This document shows positions 31,089 to 42,302 of a stretch of 64,000 bases of DNA, in pieces; position 1 is the first letter of the stretch; every line of letters begins with the position of its first letter. This DNA is from Capronia americana (Eukaryota; Ascomycota; Eurotiomycetes; Chaetothyriales; Herpotrichiellaceae): NCBI GenBank assembly GCA_016110215.1, contig JADWQD010000005.1:1612001-1676000 (forward strand). Reading direction: 5' to 3'. Below the pieces are notes generated by a model, which worked only from the letters and a program-made list of their open reading frames with translations, was not told where the DNA came from and did no database searches. Made by a program: the position numbers and the translations under genes.

Positions 31089-32398
31089 ATGGCTCCCTCA
31101 AGGGCACCCAGTGCATTAGTGTTGCATTCCCTGAGATCACTCAACCTGGAGACAAGCTCCTCGCGAGTTGCTCTGCGAAACTTCTCAAGCACCAGCGTGG
31201 CATGTCAGGAAGTCCAAGTTCAAAAACCCTCATATTACCACAATCCCGACCCGGCTACTGTGCATGTTCCTCGACTTGAACGGAAGCTTATAAGAGATGG
31301 CAAATTCCCCATAGGATCACGAAGACGACGCGCTGCACTCGCTCACTCACCCGGCATTCCTTTCGATGAATTACCATACCAATGCTTCCAGGAAGCTCGA
31401 AAGATCCTAATCGCCGACAGAGCGGAGAAGCTCAAGAAGATTGAGACGGAAAGAGCTCGTATTGCTCGGTTGCAAGAGGTCGATCCAAGCACTTTCCCAG
31501 GTGGTGACGTGTACAAACAAAGGAGATTGAGGAGCATGACCCAGGAGCTGGAGAAGCTCAAGATTTTGGCAGATATCAATGACCCCAACGTCAAAAGGAG
31601 GTTCGAGGATGGCGAAGGTGCGCCAAAAATCTAAATCCATCCACTTCTCCGCGCAGCCGCTGACAGACTCTAGGTGACTTGAACAAACCCATCTACCGAT
31701 ATTTGGCGGACCGGAAATGGCGCGAGTATCCTCGGAAGGTGCTTGTTCAGCGAATTACACAGATGAGGGTTGTGCCCGATGTGATTCCGAACGTGGATCC
31801 TATCCTCGACGTGAAAATTGTGTTTGGCAATAGAGTGGTCCAACCTGGCGAATTTGTCGAGTCCCACATCAGCGAACACCCTTGTCGCCTGACTCTACAA
31901 TCCTACGAGCGAGGCGAGAAAATGGTCACCATTGCTGTTGTCGACCCAGATGTCCCCAACGTTGAAACGGACGGCTTCGACATCAGATGCCACTTCCTAG
32001 CGTCCAACATTGTCATCTCCCCCACCCAACCATTAGTCGACCTTAGAACCCTGTCATCAGACTCTCAGGTCCTTCTCCCATGGATACCACCTTACGCCCA
32101 GAAGGGGAGCCCATACCATCGGCTGTCGATCGTCATTTTACAACAAAAAGACAACATCCCCATTGACCTCGAGATTGCCAAAAAGAAGGTCCAACGGGAT
32201 GGGTTCACAGTCCGAAGTATGATGAGTCGCCATATGCTGAGTCCGATAAGTGCTTCCCTGTTCCGGGCTCAATGGGACGACAATACCGCCGGCGTCATGG
32301 CGAGGGCAGGCATTGAAGGTGCAGACGTTGAGCTCAAGAGGAAGAAGGTCGAGCCTCTGCCGTACCAGCGACGTGACACCTCGAGGATGAGAGGTTGA
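31089..32398 (+). CDS. MRPL35: Mitochondrial large ribosomal subunit protein mL38 (MRPL35 family)
   Basis: Exons are 31089-31617 and 31674-32398 with a 56-nt intron (gtgcgc...ctctag) splitting Gly in EDGEG-DLNKP, giving 417 residues. The N-terminus is a presequence rich in Ser, Arg and Leu (SLRSLNLETSSSRVALRNFSS). A charged coiled-coil-like region (AEKLKKIETERARIARLQEV) precedes a PEBP-like fold with the strand motifs YERGEKMVTIAVVDPDVPN, DIRCHFLASNI and YHRLSIVILQQ. In mL38 this fold is structural in the mitoribosome's central protuberance, not a kinase inhibitor. It is convergent with IMP1, another mitochondrial gene, 134 bp away. Confidence 0.93.
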
Positions 32399-32532
32399 GA
32401 TAGCCGAGCTTTGCTCGCTGTGTACCATATAAGTGTCAATATCCTCAAATCCTTTGCCTGGGAGTTTATGGCCGCATTTCAAACATCGACAATGCTCACC
32501 GGGTTGGGAGACTTCCGTTCCATCCTTTCCGT

Positions 32533-33210
32533 CTAAACGTTCAGGGGATCCTCGTCCACCGACATAGCCGGTTGGAGCTGTGGTGTGCGCAATGATGTCC
32601 AGTTGAACCAGCCGTCTCCAACATACAATGTCTTGCCCTGTATCAATGCCATGGGCACTGGACCATGAAATCGAGAGTCCCTGCTATAGGATAGATTGTC
32701 TCCAGCTACCCACACGTGTCCCTCGGGAACTTGTATCATAACCGGCTCTTCGCGGACGCCATCTGGAGCGCCTACGTATAACCCAGGAATCGGGGCACCG
32801 CCGACAGTAGGAGACAGGCTGGGGTCGCGCACCACATAGTCGCCGGGCATGCCAATGACGCGCTTGCACGCTCTCCGGCCCTGAAACATGGGGCTTTGGT
32901 ACACGATGACATCGCCGACTTGGATATTCCTGCCGTGCTTGTGTCGTCGCGACAAAATGTTGTAGGACCGTTGGCTTGGGATGGTTGGGTACATCGACGG
33001 ACCTTCAGAAGGCTAGTTCAAATGAGCATTCCGGATATAGTCATGTATCAGGTTACGCATACCTACCCCGTAGGTGACCAGGTTATGCGCAATCAGAGTC
33101 CATAGAGACAGTGCGGCGATGGATGTGCCTCCGACCGTGGCCATCGCTCTTACGAACGGGTGTGAGGGCGCGGCTCGCAGGCGGGCCCAAAGACGGCTTG
33201 CCGGCGACAT
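32533..33210 (-). CDS. IMP1: Mitochondrial inner membrane protease subunit 1
   Basis: Exons are 33063-33210 and 32533-33002 with a 60-nt intron, giving 205 residues. The S26 signal-peptidase-type catalytic serine is Ser52 in GPSMYPTI, and the splice creates exactly this Gly-Pro-Ser. The catalytic lysine is Lys96 in CKRVIGMPGDYV. The conserved box WVAGDNLSYSRDSRFHGPV follows. One hydrophobic N-terminal segment (ATVGGTSIAALSLWTLIAHN) anchors it in the inner membrane. It removes sorting signals from proteins sent to the intermembrane space. The intron acceptor is gaag rather than cag, and a downstream-of-stop alternative is excluded because of an in-frame TGA. IMP2-type features are absent. Confidence 0.93.
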
Positions 33211-35502
33211 TGTGGCATGAGAGGGCCTGGCTGGGGTTCGTTCGTCATTGAGGCCACGACATTACTATCATACTGTAGACAAAAACAGGCGCACCCCAGG
33301 TTCGGACAGTCATGCTCTGGTGGAGCTTCCAAGAGGTCAGAGCGCAGTCAGCGACAGGCACATTCACGTGCCGAGCGATATCCGCAGTGGGCAAAAGGAC
33401 CTTCACGGTTCCTTCATCCTTCCCGAGATCGACCTGCACACGGGAATTCAGCTTACAAACACATCGGAGGCTCTTTCAACGACACGCAAGCTCTGGACCA
33501 GGCTGGCTCAGAGTGTCTGCTTCATCGAGGTACTCCGTGTTTATTTCTCTGCTACTGTACTCGACAGCGTGTTGCGCTCCAACACTACAACCGAGGCTAT
33601 CGATTTCTATGCAGGAGCCCCAGGCCAGGCAGAATGCCGCCCGGTTGAACGCCCCGGAAGCAGTCTCCAGCTTGCATGGGCACCTGTCCACTGCCGACGG
33701 CCATCGAACTGCGCTGCCGGGTGCCACGAACAAGTGATGGTACGGGTACTGTACTCGTACAGGCTTAGGTGTCCTGCAAAAGCGTGGGTCTATACTTCCT
33801 ACTCCATACTCGGTTACATAACTACCCGCTCTATTCGCTTGTGCTATTTATCTTTAGCGAGATGACGGATCAGAGAAAACCATTCAATTGATAGCCAATG
33901 TCACCTTCCCTCGAAACGAGGTCTACATCTCGATGCCCGGTCCTGCTGTGTGGCAGGACGGAGGCCGACAGTCTTCAATGGTCGCTAGTCTCCCACAGCG
34001 CGGCGCGCCTCTTATCTTGCCAACCACTTATCAGGATGTGTTGGCCACTTCCGGGCCCTGAATGAAGTGTACCGTAGACGCCACCGGAAGATTGTCGACG
34101 AGCTTGCACATTAGCTCTCAGGCACTGTGATTGGAGTCGAAACTCTGCTGGACTCCTGTAAATGTTACGCTTTCCTTAAGCGGCAGATGCAACAAAAGTT
34201 CGAAGCAATGCCAGACGCGGCTCTCACTAGTAAACAAACTGGTACGAGACTCTGCTGGACGGTGGAACCACTAGAGCATCGCTCTTAGCTATTCTTGACC
34301 GTCCCCCGCGAAGGCGGGTGCGGTTATTCAAGACATGATCCATCGAGATCGGACAGGGAGGTCAGGTTGGGTGAACGCCGCCGATGCTTGTTGTAACACT
34401 CGCGCACATACAGCCGGGGTTGCCTCGTATCTTCGCGAACAAGCTTTGAGGAGGAGAAGCTTAGCAATTGCTTCTGGGGGCTTGAACACAACAGAGTTGC
34501 ATCCGGTGTGTGCGTCAGAAGCGCCAGTGCGCCGGGCAATTTCCAGTGGCGTTCAGCGCAGTGCATTGACTGGCTGGTGTGGCAGCAGATCGACTTCGAA
34601 TACGACAAAGGCCAAACGCAAGTTTGACTGCGCGGGGAAGGACGCCAACCGTCGAGGGCGACGAGGAGAAGATTCTCACACGCTCGCTCGTATGAGTGCA
34701 AATGAGTAGCAGCGACACTGAGATACAGTAGACTGACGTTCAGCAGGAGTCAGAAGGAGCCTGACCTCGTACAATTGTCCTGTCAACACCATCCTGTGTC
34801 GAAGATCCTTGCCTGTCGCAGACATTGGGCCGTTTTCCCGTCGTCAATCTTACCTTCCCGAACGCGTTACCTCCAACCACGACCGCCACCTCCACCTCCG
34901 TCGCATGATTTCATCACGACGATGTGACGATGGCCACCAACCATGACCGCCTGCGCATCGCCAATTCAGTTGGATTTCTCCTGCTTGGGAGGCGAGATAT
35001 GCGCAAACCTCCTAGCCTGTCTCTGCTAGCACCAACCTTGCCAATGGGGCCTCTCAACCGCCATCGTCGCCTGACGTCGCAATCTCACATTTGACGGGGA
35101 CCCGTTACCCAACACCGCGTTATCTCAATGGAGCCGCCCGCCCTCCCACTTATGCCGGGGTTCGTTCTAGAAACCGTCAATTTATTGGTCCTATCCTATC
35201 AGCTATCGGCTGTGGGATATCGGCTTGGGACGTGGATCATGGCGTAGCGTGGCGTCAACATGGGGTCGATCATTCAGGGCCTGTCGCCGACGTTATGGCC
35301 ATTTTTCCAATCCATGAGCTAAAACATGCACCAGGGCCATCGTCTAGCCATGTGCTGTCTATACGATTCCCCGACGACACGGGCGAATTCTCCTATAAGA
35401 ATCAGGTGAGTCCCACCTGTTCCTCGACCCTCTTTCCCTTGACATTCTTTGCGCAAAAGCTGTCTGTCTGACTGAGTGAGCTGCTTCTTCTAGTGAGGGA
35501 AC
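33211..35502. other. Gene-poor 2.3 kb region with coding-like fragments
   Basis: No gene could be modelled. Natural-looking peptide stretches occur in shifted frames: 33860-34060 (NVTFPRNEVYISMPG, APLILPTTYQDVL) and, overlapping in another frame, 34049-34287 (HFRALNEVYRRRHRKIVDEL, then after one stop SGTVIGVETLLDSC and FLKRQMQQKFEAM). The last 500 bp are pyrimidine-rich and probably the amino-acid transporter's promoter and leader. Confidence 0.45.
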
Positions 35503-37429
35503 ATGGCATCTGGTATTGGATCTATCTCCGGCCCTGGCGCCGTGGACGACAAGCGTCTGCGCGCTGATGGGCTGGACGCGACCACTTACCCAACGCGCGT
35601 GCTGCAGAAGCTCCACGATCCCAGCATCCCCATCGAGGAGTATCTCCACTATGCGAAGATCACGCGCAACGAGGAAGACCGCCTGTACGGCCCCGGCAGT
35701 GACTTCACAGCTGGCAGCGGACCGACGATGACCTTCATCAAAGAAAAGATCCTCCGCAAGCAGGTCGACAACACTCGCCGAGAGTCTGTCACGCGGCCCA
35801 GATTGTCTGTCAGCGCTCAGGGCGAGGGCCAGATGGTCAGGGCCGACGAGACCGACTCGGGCAACGAGAAGACCGGCCACGAGAGAAAATATGAGCCAAT
35901 GGCCATCTCGGACGACGAATGGGTCCAGGCTTCTCGAGCCGCGAGGACGGCCACCTGGTAAGCACGCGAGAGTTGGACGTGCTACTGTACCTTTGCTGAC
36001 CCATCTTTCCAGGGGCGCCGTCTTCTACCTGATCACGACTGACATTCTAGGCCCCTTCTCCACCGGGTATGCCTTCTCCCAGATGGGCCTTGGGCCTGGC
36101 GTCGCGCTCTTCACCGTCTTCGGCGCCCTCGCCGGCTACAGCGGCTACCAATTGTGGAAGATGTACCTGCAGTTGGACAGCGACCGCTACCCGATGAAGG
36201 GCTACGGCGACATTGCCTTCCGCGTCTACGGGCCCTGGTTCCGCCACACCTGCAACCTCCTGCAATCGTTCCAGTTCTTCCTCAACGTCGCCCTAATTGT
36301 CCTGAGTAGCGGCCAGTCCATCAGCCAGCTGTCCAAGGGCCATCTCTGCTTCATTGTCTGTGTGGTCGTGTGCATGATCGCCGGCTGCATCATCGGACAG
36401 ATCAGGACGTTGCAGCGATTCGGCTGGCTGGCGTCGTGGGCAGTGTTCCTCAACCTCTTCATCATCTTTGCGACGTGAGTTTATTTCATTGCGCCTTGGC
36501 GACCGAGACTGACCACGTATAGTATGGGCGTAATGGCGCACTCAGACCCCAACTACAAGCTCTACGCGGCGGCCAACCCGGACTTCGACATCAACCATCC
36601 GGACCCGATCCAGGTGTCCGGCTCCGCGCCCCCGGGACTGGACATCGTTGACAATGTCAACGGGCTGATGAACGCCGTCTTCTCCTTCGGCGGCGCAACT
36701 CTCTTCGTCGAGCTGATGGCCGAGATGCGCCGGCCCATGGACTTCTGGAAGGGCCTGCTCTGCGCCGACATCCTCATCTACGCCTGCTACATGGTCTACG
36801 GCATCTACTCGTACTGCATGCAAGGCCAGTACGTGTACAACGTCTCGTACCAGGGCGTGTCGCCCTACGGCTGGCAGACGGCCTGCAACATCATTGGGCT
36901 GATCACCGGGCTCATCGCCGCCGTGCTGTACGGCAACATCGGCATCAAAGTCCTGTACAACAACATGGGCCGCGACCTGCTGAACTTCCCACTCCTCGAG
37001 AGCACGACCGGCAAATGGATCTGGGTCGCCTTCGTGCCCATCTACTGGACCCTCGCCTGGGTGGTCACCCAGTCGGTCCCGCAGATCAACACGTGGATCG
37101 TGCTCGTGGGCGCCGGCTGCATCCTGCAGTTCACCTACACGTTCCCGCCCTTCCTGATGCTCGGCTTCAAGGCCCAGCGCGACGCCATCCTGCCCGGCGA
37201 GACCTTCGACCCGGCCACGGGAGCCCTCCGCCGCCTGGACGGCGGCGTCAAGCGCTGGTGGCGCGGCTTCAAGAAGGAGTTCTGGTGGAATCTGTTCGAC
37301 CTGGTCTATTACCTGGGCAGTTGCGCCACCTGCATCCTCGGCCTGTACGCCGGCTTCACCAGCATGGTCGATGCGTACAAGAATTCCCCCAACCTGAGTG
37401 CCTGGCGGTGCGAGAGTCCTACTGGGTAG
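35503..37429 (+). CDS. Amino acid transporter, AAAP family (neutral amino acid, Mtr-like)
   Basis: Exons are 35503-35957, 36013-36474 and 36523-37429; introns of 55 and 48 nt begin gtaagc and gtgagt. The protein has 607 residues. A hydrophilic cytosolic arm of about 150 residues is followed by about 11 membrane segments, starting GAVFYLITTDILGPFSTGYAF (the AAAP opening motif with a conserved TTD-x-LGP turn) and including VFSFGGATLFVELMAEMRRP, a hallmark of fungal Aa_trans members. It is similar in layout to the Neurospora N-system permease Mtr. Substrate and direction (proton symport at the plasma membrane) are inferred from the family. Codon use in exon 3 is strongly C-ending, as in well-expressed genes. 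Confidence 0.92.
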
Positions 37430-38038
37430 TGTGAGTGACCGAGCAAGTGACCATGGGACAGAGAAAGCACCGAGTCGTAATGAGAAGGATGAGCTGGCCT
37501 TCGCGAGAGCGCATATGTGTGGTGTGTGTCAGTGTCAGTGTGGTGGACGTTATCGTCATAGAAGATTCGATATCCCTGTATCGAGAACGATTTAATCATC
37601 CAATATCCAATCTCCCCAAGTCTATTGTAGTTCCAAAATTGGAGGAAGTGAGTACGAGACATCAATAACTACTAGCAGCTAGTACACAATAGGATCATGC
37701 CTGGTGCTCCGCGAATCACGGTCCTCCCGCGTCACGACTCGCGAAGGAGGGTTATATGACTCGGCTCGATTCGATACACACACAGACACACACACACCAC
37801 GCACGCAGAGGGGGAGAGAGGGAGGGGGGGGGCAGACAAAGGTCTCGGGATGCATTCTGATACAGTGTGAATGAAGATGGAGGTGAAAGGGACAAATTAT
37901 CTTGATACTGTACACGAACTTTGTACTTATCCTACTCTATACGGTGTCCTCTATTTTCGCGGAATGATGTTATATATCTCAATAGTCTATAGTCTTCATT
38001 CAACTCAACTTACCTTGGCATACAGGATCTTCGACGGC
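37430..38038. other. Convergent intergenic region with simple repeats
   Basis: This holds the 3' sequence of the transporter and amidoligase genes, including an AC-repeat and polypurine tract. I see no gene. Confidence 0.6.
37776..37833. repeat. (AC)n microsatellite plus polypurine G-run
   Basis: An interrupted AC tract (acacacacagacacacacacacc) is followed by cgcacgcag and a purine block ending in a run of nine G. It is simple-sequence DNA between convergent genes. Confidence 0.85.
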
Positions 38039-39793
38039 CTAGTCTGTGCGCTGCTGCTTTCGGTGTCTCTCTTCACCCTCATCATCATCATCATCATCAT
38101 CCTCATCGTCCTCCAATGCCCGCTTTGCGCCGGCGGAAGCGATCGTCGACGATGTCGTCGCAGCGGATGTGGCGGCGGCGACAGGACTTGTTTGTGTTTC
38201 TGCGTCAGCAGCATCCCCATCCCCGATTCCACGCTCAGTGTCGTACGACGGGATGTTCCATTCGTCTGTGTCCCACTCGGCGCAATCACGTCTAGGCGGC
38301 AGGGTGCACACTGGGCGGCCGTTGCATGGGAATTTACAGTTGCAATGGAGGTTGCCGTCGCACACGGGGAGACACTTGCACGGTGTGTCGCATTCACAGG
38401 GGTCCTCGCACGTGCTTCGGCCCTTATACCTGTCCGTGTTGGCCAGGTCCTTCATCTTCCGGGCCCGGGCCCACCAATACTTCCTTCGCTCGACGGGCAG
38501 CTGGAGAAAATCGAACAGGTCCTCGAGAGATTTCTTCTTATTCCCGTCCTGGAAGAGCCAGATGTACTTCTTGGCCTGTTCTTCGACGTACGGTCGCACC
38601 CCGTCGTTTAGCGCCTGGATCTTCTCTCTGATGGAATCCGGCAGAGTCGCTCCCGGTAGTGCTAGTTCGTGCTGCTTTCGTTCGGCAGCTCGTGCGAGAG
38701 CAGTGGCGAAAAAGACCCACTCACAGATGTCCTCCGTGGAGAGAGTGCCGTGGTGTTGTCGAAACTCGACCGTCCTAGTCAAGTACTCACCTTGGTCCTC
38801 ACCTAGGGCGTTAGTAAAGTTCACGAACCGTTCTCTCTTCCCACCAGGCTGGCGGGGTGTTTTGTTCAGCAGTTTGTTCAACAGGTCACGCTCCTCGTCG
38901 GCGTCTATTTCGAAGATCTTGAGCAATGCCTCCTCGCATGAAAACTCGGGTGCCAGCGCGCAATAGTGCTCGCCGGCATTGATCGCCGTCCGGTTGCTTT
39001 TGGCATATTTGAACGCTTTCGTTCCCTGGTAGCCCTGCCTTTCGGGATGATGGAGCAGCGTGATCACGTCCTCAAAGACCATGCAAATGAACGCAAGATG
39101 TTGGAGAAACTCGGTAGAGAGATCTTCCTGCTCACCTTCGGCGCCAGGCTGCACGCCGACATGCACATGGACAGAACCCAACTCCGGGCCTGTCGTGAAA
39201 AAGTAAGGTTTCTCTGGATCGTAAAGCTTCGGAATCGCGTCGAGCTGCTGTTGGAGCTCTTGCAGCCCGTTGGACTGGAGGCCATTTGCGTCAACCTCAG
39301 GTGCTTTAAGTGGTCGTGAGATGAGCTCCAACCCAGTCAATTGCCAGTCATTGAAATTGGTGACTCTGATCTCTTGTTGGTATGTGGACCGGTGCATCAG
39401 CTGGTCGGCGTCAGTAGGGACTGGCACTGCGTCCTCAAGCGTTAGCTTCCAATGCAGATACTGATCCGACACATCTTCGGGATCCGAGCTTAGCCTCACT
39501 TCAAGAAAAGGCGCGTCCGGTCCTGCGTTTGACCGGACAATCTTTCCGGCCTGTCGTAGTCCCACGCGCTCCAGCTCTAAGCGCTGCTCCCTGTTATTCG
39601 GGTTGTAGGCATGGGGGTACCACGGTGGAAGTGGATCGCCGACGGCGCCGGTATTCACAGGGCAGTTTTCCGGACGAAGCCAGTCATAATCCGGTCTGGC
39701 TGCGACTTCATCCTGCTTGATGCCGAAAAGATGCTCAATCTCGACGCCAAACGTCAAGTTGAGTAAATTGGGTGTCTCGCTCGACTCTGACAT
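38039..39793 (-). CDS. Amidoligase-family (PF12224-type) protein with C-terminal cysteine cluster
   Basis: This is a 584-residue protein from Met 39793. The frame is open for 68 more residues upstream with one hydrophobic stretch, but the amidoligase domain starts right after this Met. The COOH-NH2 ligase (amidoligase) signatures are FGVEIEH (residues 15-21), a central VHVHVG (208-213) and TVEFRQHHGT (341-350). These would bind ATP-Mg and join a carboxylate to an amine, relatives of gamma-glutamylcysteine and glutamine synthetases. The substrate is unknown. Residues 462-504 hold 11 cysteines in spaced pairs (CEDPCECDTPCKC, HCNCKFPCNG), unusual for the family and possibly metal-binding. The tail is Ala/Thr-rich then acidic, with a run of Asp encoded by an ATC/GAT repeat. 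Confidence 0.82.
   Translation of the reverse strand: MSESSETPNLLNLTFGVEIEHLFGIKQDEVAARPDYDWLRPENCPVNTGAVGDPLPPWYPHAYNPNNREQRLELERVGLRQAGKIVRSNAGPDAPFLEVRLSSDPEDVSDQYLHWKLTLEDAVPVPTDADQLMHRSTYQQEIRVTNFNDWQLTGLELISRPLKAPEVDANGLQSNGLQELQQQLDAIPKLYDPEKPYFFTTGPELGSVHVHVGVQPGAEGEQEDLSTEFLQHLAFICMVFEDVITLLHHPERQGYQGTKAFKYAKSNRTAINAGEHYCALAPEFSCEEALLKIFEIDADEERDLLNKLLNKTPRQPGGKRERFVNFTNALGEDQGEYLTRTVEFRQHHGTLSTEDICEWVFFATALARAAERKQHELALPGATLPDSIREKIQALNDGVRPYVEEQAKKYIWLFQDGNKKKSLEDLFDFLQLPVERRKYWWARARKMKDLANTDRYKGRSTCEDPCECDTPCKCLPVCDGNLHCNCKFPCNGRPVCTLPPRRDCAEWDTDEWNIPSYDTERGIGDGDAADAETQTSPVAAATSAATTSSTIASAGAKRALEDDEDDDDDDDEGEERHRKQQRTD
38081..38101. repeat. (ATC)n trinucleotide repeat inside coding sequence
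   Basis: About seven ATC units (GAT on the coding strand) encode the poly-Asp run near the C-terminus of the amidoligase-family protein. Repeat length could vary between isolates without breaking the frame. Confidence 0.85.
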
Positions 39794-40251
39794 TGAACAA
39801 GAAATTAGTGCTTTCGAAGATGTAATTTGTTGGATAGTTGCGTACCTCCGTAGGTGTGAGTAAACAATTCTGCGGCGCTGTGCAGCCATTGCTTTGGGAT
39901 GGGCGATGTCGAGTATAAGCCACGCAAGGACAAACAAAGGAGGAGTGAGCACAGACATCTCGAGGAAAAGGGGTTCACGATGTCGTGCCCTAAACAATGC
40001 ATTAGAGTTGCAAATAGATAGTCAGCAACAAAGACAAAGTGAGAAAATAGATGACCGCCGCAACAAAGAAACGCCTTCAAACGCTCAAAGGAAGGTGACG
40101 AGGTCTCGGCCATCAGTTTGTAAGGTGTCATAGCGCGCAAGGGTATCTGTAAGAAGCTGAGGACTATCGTATGTATGGAGAGAAGTCGTCGGTAGGTGTC
40201 GTAGACTCATCAAAAAAGCGAAGAGCAGGGACACCCATTGTCCTGCCCTGG
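39794..40251. other. Intergenic region between tandem minus-strand genes
   Basis: This is the likely promoter and leader of the amidoligase gene. An in-frame extension of that gene covers 39794-39997, so an upstream start or exon is possible. Confidence 0.5.
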
Positions 40252-42029
40252 TCACCATGAGTCGAAATTTCCGAACCCTCCACCACCTTTCGTCTTTTTG
40301 CGAACAGGCTCTTCCGGTTCATCGTCGACAAACTCGACAAACTCGTCGTCGTCAACACTGGCGCCCTGGTTTGCTGAAGATGCATTGAGGTATTTGCCAA
40401 CTTTTCCTCCTGCATCGCCGACATCCACAGTCCCGTCGTTCCGTATCCGCTTGCCCGTCCATGTGGTCCGGTCTTGATCTGCGTCGTCCTCTCCCTGCTT
40501 CTCGGCCTCGTTCTTCTGCTTCCAGAACTCTTCAAACGGGTCAATCAGCACCGTAGCCTCGACGATCTGGATCTCCTCCTTCGGCCGGTCGTTGCTGTCT
40601 ACAGGCACGTTTTCGAGCCGTTTCAGCACTTCCATCGACTCGTCATCTGCATCGTCTACCACGCGACCAAATATCGTGTGTTTGCCATCGAGGTGACTGG
40701 ACGGTCTGTAGGTGATAAAGAATTGCGAACTATTGGTGTTCTTCCCCTTGTTTGCCATACTCAGCACGCCTCTCTTGTCGTGCTTCAGTGGTCCCTGCAA
40801 CTCGTCGTTGAAGTTTTTGCCCCATATACTTTGGCCGCCTTTGCCTGTGCCCGTGGGGTCGCCACCTTGAATCATGAAGTTACGGATACTGCGATGAAAG
40901 ATAACTCCGTTGTAGTATCCCTTTTTAGCCAGGTTGAGGAAATTCCAAACAGCTTTGGGGGCGTACTCAGGGTAGAGCTCAAGGGTTAGCGGGCCTAGAG
41001 TGGTTTGCAATCGAATGTAAGCTTTGGACTTCACGCGTCGGGGTTTCAGAATGTATTCTTCGTCCGTCATCGCCGCAAGAGCATTAGAGGTATGTACAGT
41101 CATGCCTGTCGACGTGAAGGAGGCAGCTGCTAGGCCAGTTGTATGCCGGGTTGCATTGTATGGTACCGGTTTCCCGGCTTGTGTTGTAGATGTCGGCTTC
41201 TTGCCGGCGCCAGTCAGCTGCTGCGATGAGGGTTTCTCTGCCTGGGCGTTTGCTCGCTCAGCCCTCGCCTTTGCCACAGCTTCCTTTGCCTTCATGACTT
41301 TAAGGTCGGCGGCACTACCCAGGCTCGCAGCATTGATCGAGGCCTCTTCCTTTGGGATGCCAGAATCTTGGCCATCCTTCAGGTATTTGAACGAGCTGAG
41401 ATTGCGCGACTCGATATTTTGGGGGTCTTGTAGAGTGATGATATCCTTGCGCGAAAACTCATCGTCCGATACCAGGTCCCGCCACATTTTGGGCTTGATG
41501 TTCAGTCTCTCAATTGTATCATATGCGAAGACATTCGCGAGGTCGCCATGGCGGATGGCCACGATATGGGTGTTGTCTGTGAAGACTTTGAAGGTAACCG
41601 GGTCGACGTATTCTCCCACGTCATTTTTGGCAAAGTTGAGCTTGATGAGGTCCTGCTGCTTCAGAGGTTTGCCATTCGTTGGATTCGTATCATGTTTCAA
41701 CAGCCAGCGCAGGATGTTCTCGTGGTCGAATATTATGCCTTCGAGGGTACAAACGGGAGTCGTGAATGGTTGCAGGCTCAGCGCGCAGAAGTTGTAGGGT
41801 AAGCGTTTGAACGAGGCATGGCCGCTTGTGTCAGCGCGGACGCCGGCGCCTGCGCTGGCTGAGTAGGCGTCCGAGGAAGCCCATTCTGAGTGTGTGATCT
41901 ATGCAACGTCAGTATTTCCATCCTAGTTTGGCATGCGAGCAGCCGGTCGTACGTAGAGTTTGTCGGTCCCTGGAAAGGCTCGTCAGCACGCTGAAGCGAG
42001 CGGTAGAAGGCGATCTAACCTTTGCCCAT
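40252..42029 (-). CDS. cyp8: U-box cyclophilin, PPIL2/Cyp8 family
   Basis: Exons are 42020-42029 (10 nt), 41953-41969 (17 nt) and 40252-41898, with introns of 50 and 54 nt, giving 557 residues. The start reads MGKGTDKLYITHSEW, the invariant PPIL2 N-terminus. The U-box (about residues 38-115) includes YNFCALSLQPFTTPVCTLEG, IFDHENILRW and DPVTFKVFTDNTHIVAI. The cyclophilin domain (about 302-460) includes FHRSIRNFMIQGGDPTGTG and SSQFFITYRPSSHLDGKHTIFGRVV. Some cyclophilin active-site residues match (Arg in FHR, Gln in SQFF). Family members are spliceosome-associated E3 ubiquitin ligases and prolyl isomerases in the nucleus. The C-terminus is acidic then basic (EEPVRKKTKGGGGFG). Confidence 0.95.
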
Positions 42030-42302
42030 GGTGGTCTTCGGTGTACAGTTGGTGTGTGGTTGTTGTGGAAGGAAATTCAAGGTCCAAGTTAATCGAATGC
42101 GGAGAATGCAGGTCTTGCGCCAGCCTTGTCCTCAGCCTTGTCCTCAGCCTTTCCCTCAGCCTCGTCCTGGTGGATCACGTCACAAGATGCGGACTGCGGG
42201 AATACGAGTCTATCAATGCGCTGATCTAGTCTATGGCTCTATGTTCTGCGTGTATCCAGCCCCTGTATTTTCGTTTGTCCGCCGTCACACCAAAGAGGGC
42301 AA

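Noticed and set aside
34324..34709. Open frames on both strands, minus strand faintly ankyrin-like (LALLTHTPDATL)
   Set aside because: A full ankyrin consensus is absent, frames on both strands overlap equally, and there is no start, intron or neighbour support.
37015..37434. 139-codon Arg/Pro/Leu-rich frame within the amino-acid transporter
   Set aside because: Shadow frame of a highly C-ending exon; the transporter frame is continuous and full of membrane motifs.
38081..38101. Short tandem ATC repeat considered as a CRISPR or satellite seed
   Set aside because: It is a plain codon repeat (poly-Asp) inside an intact reading frame.
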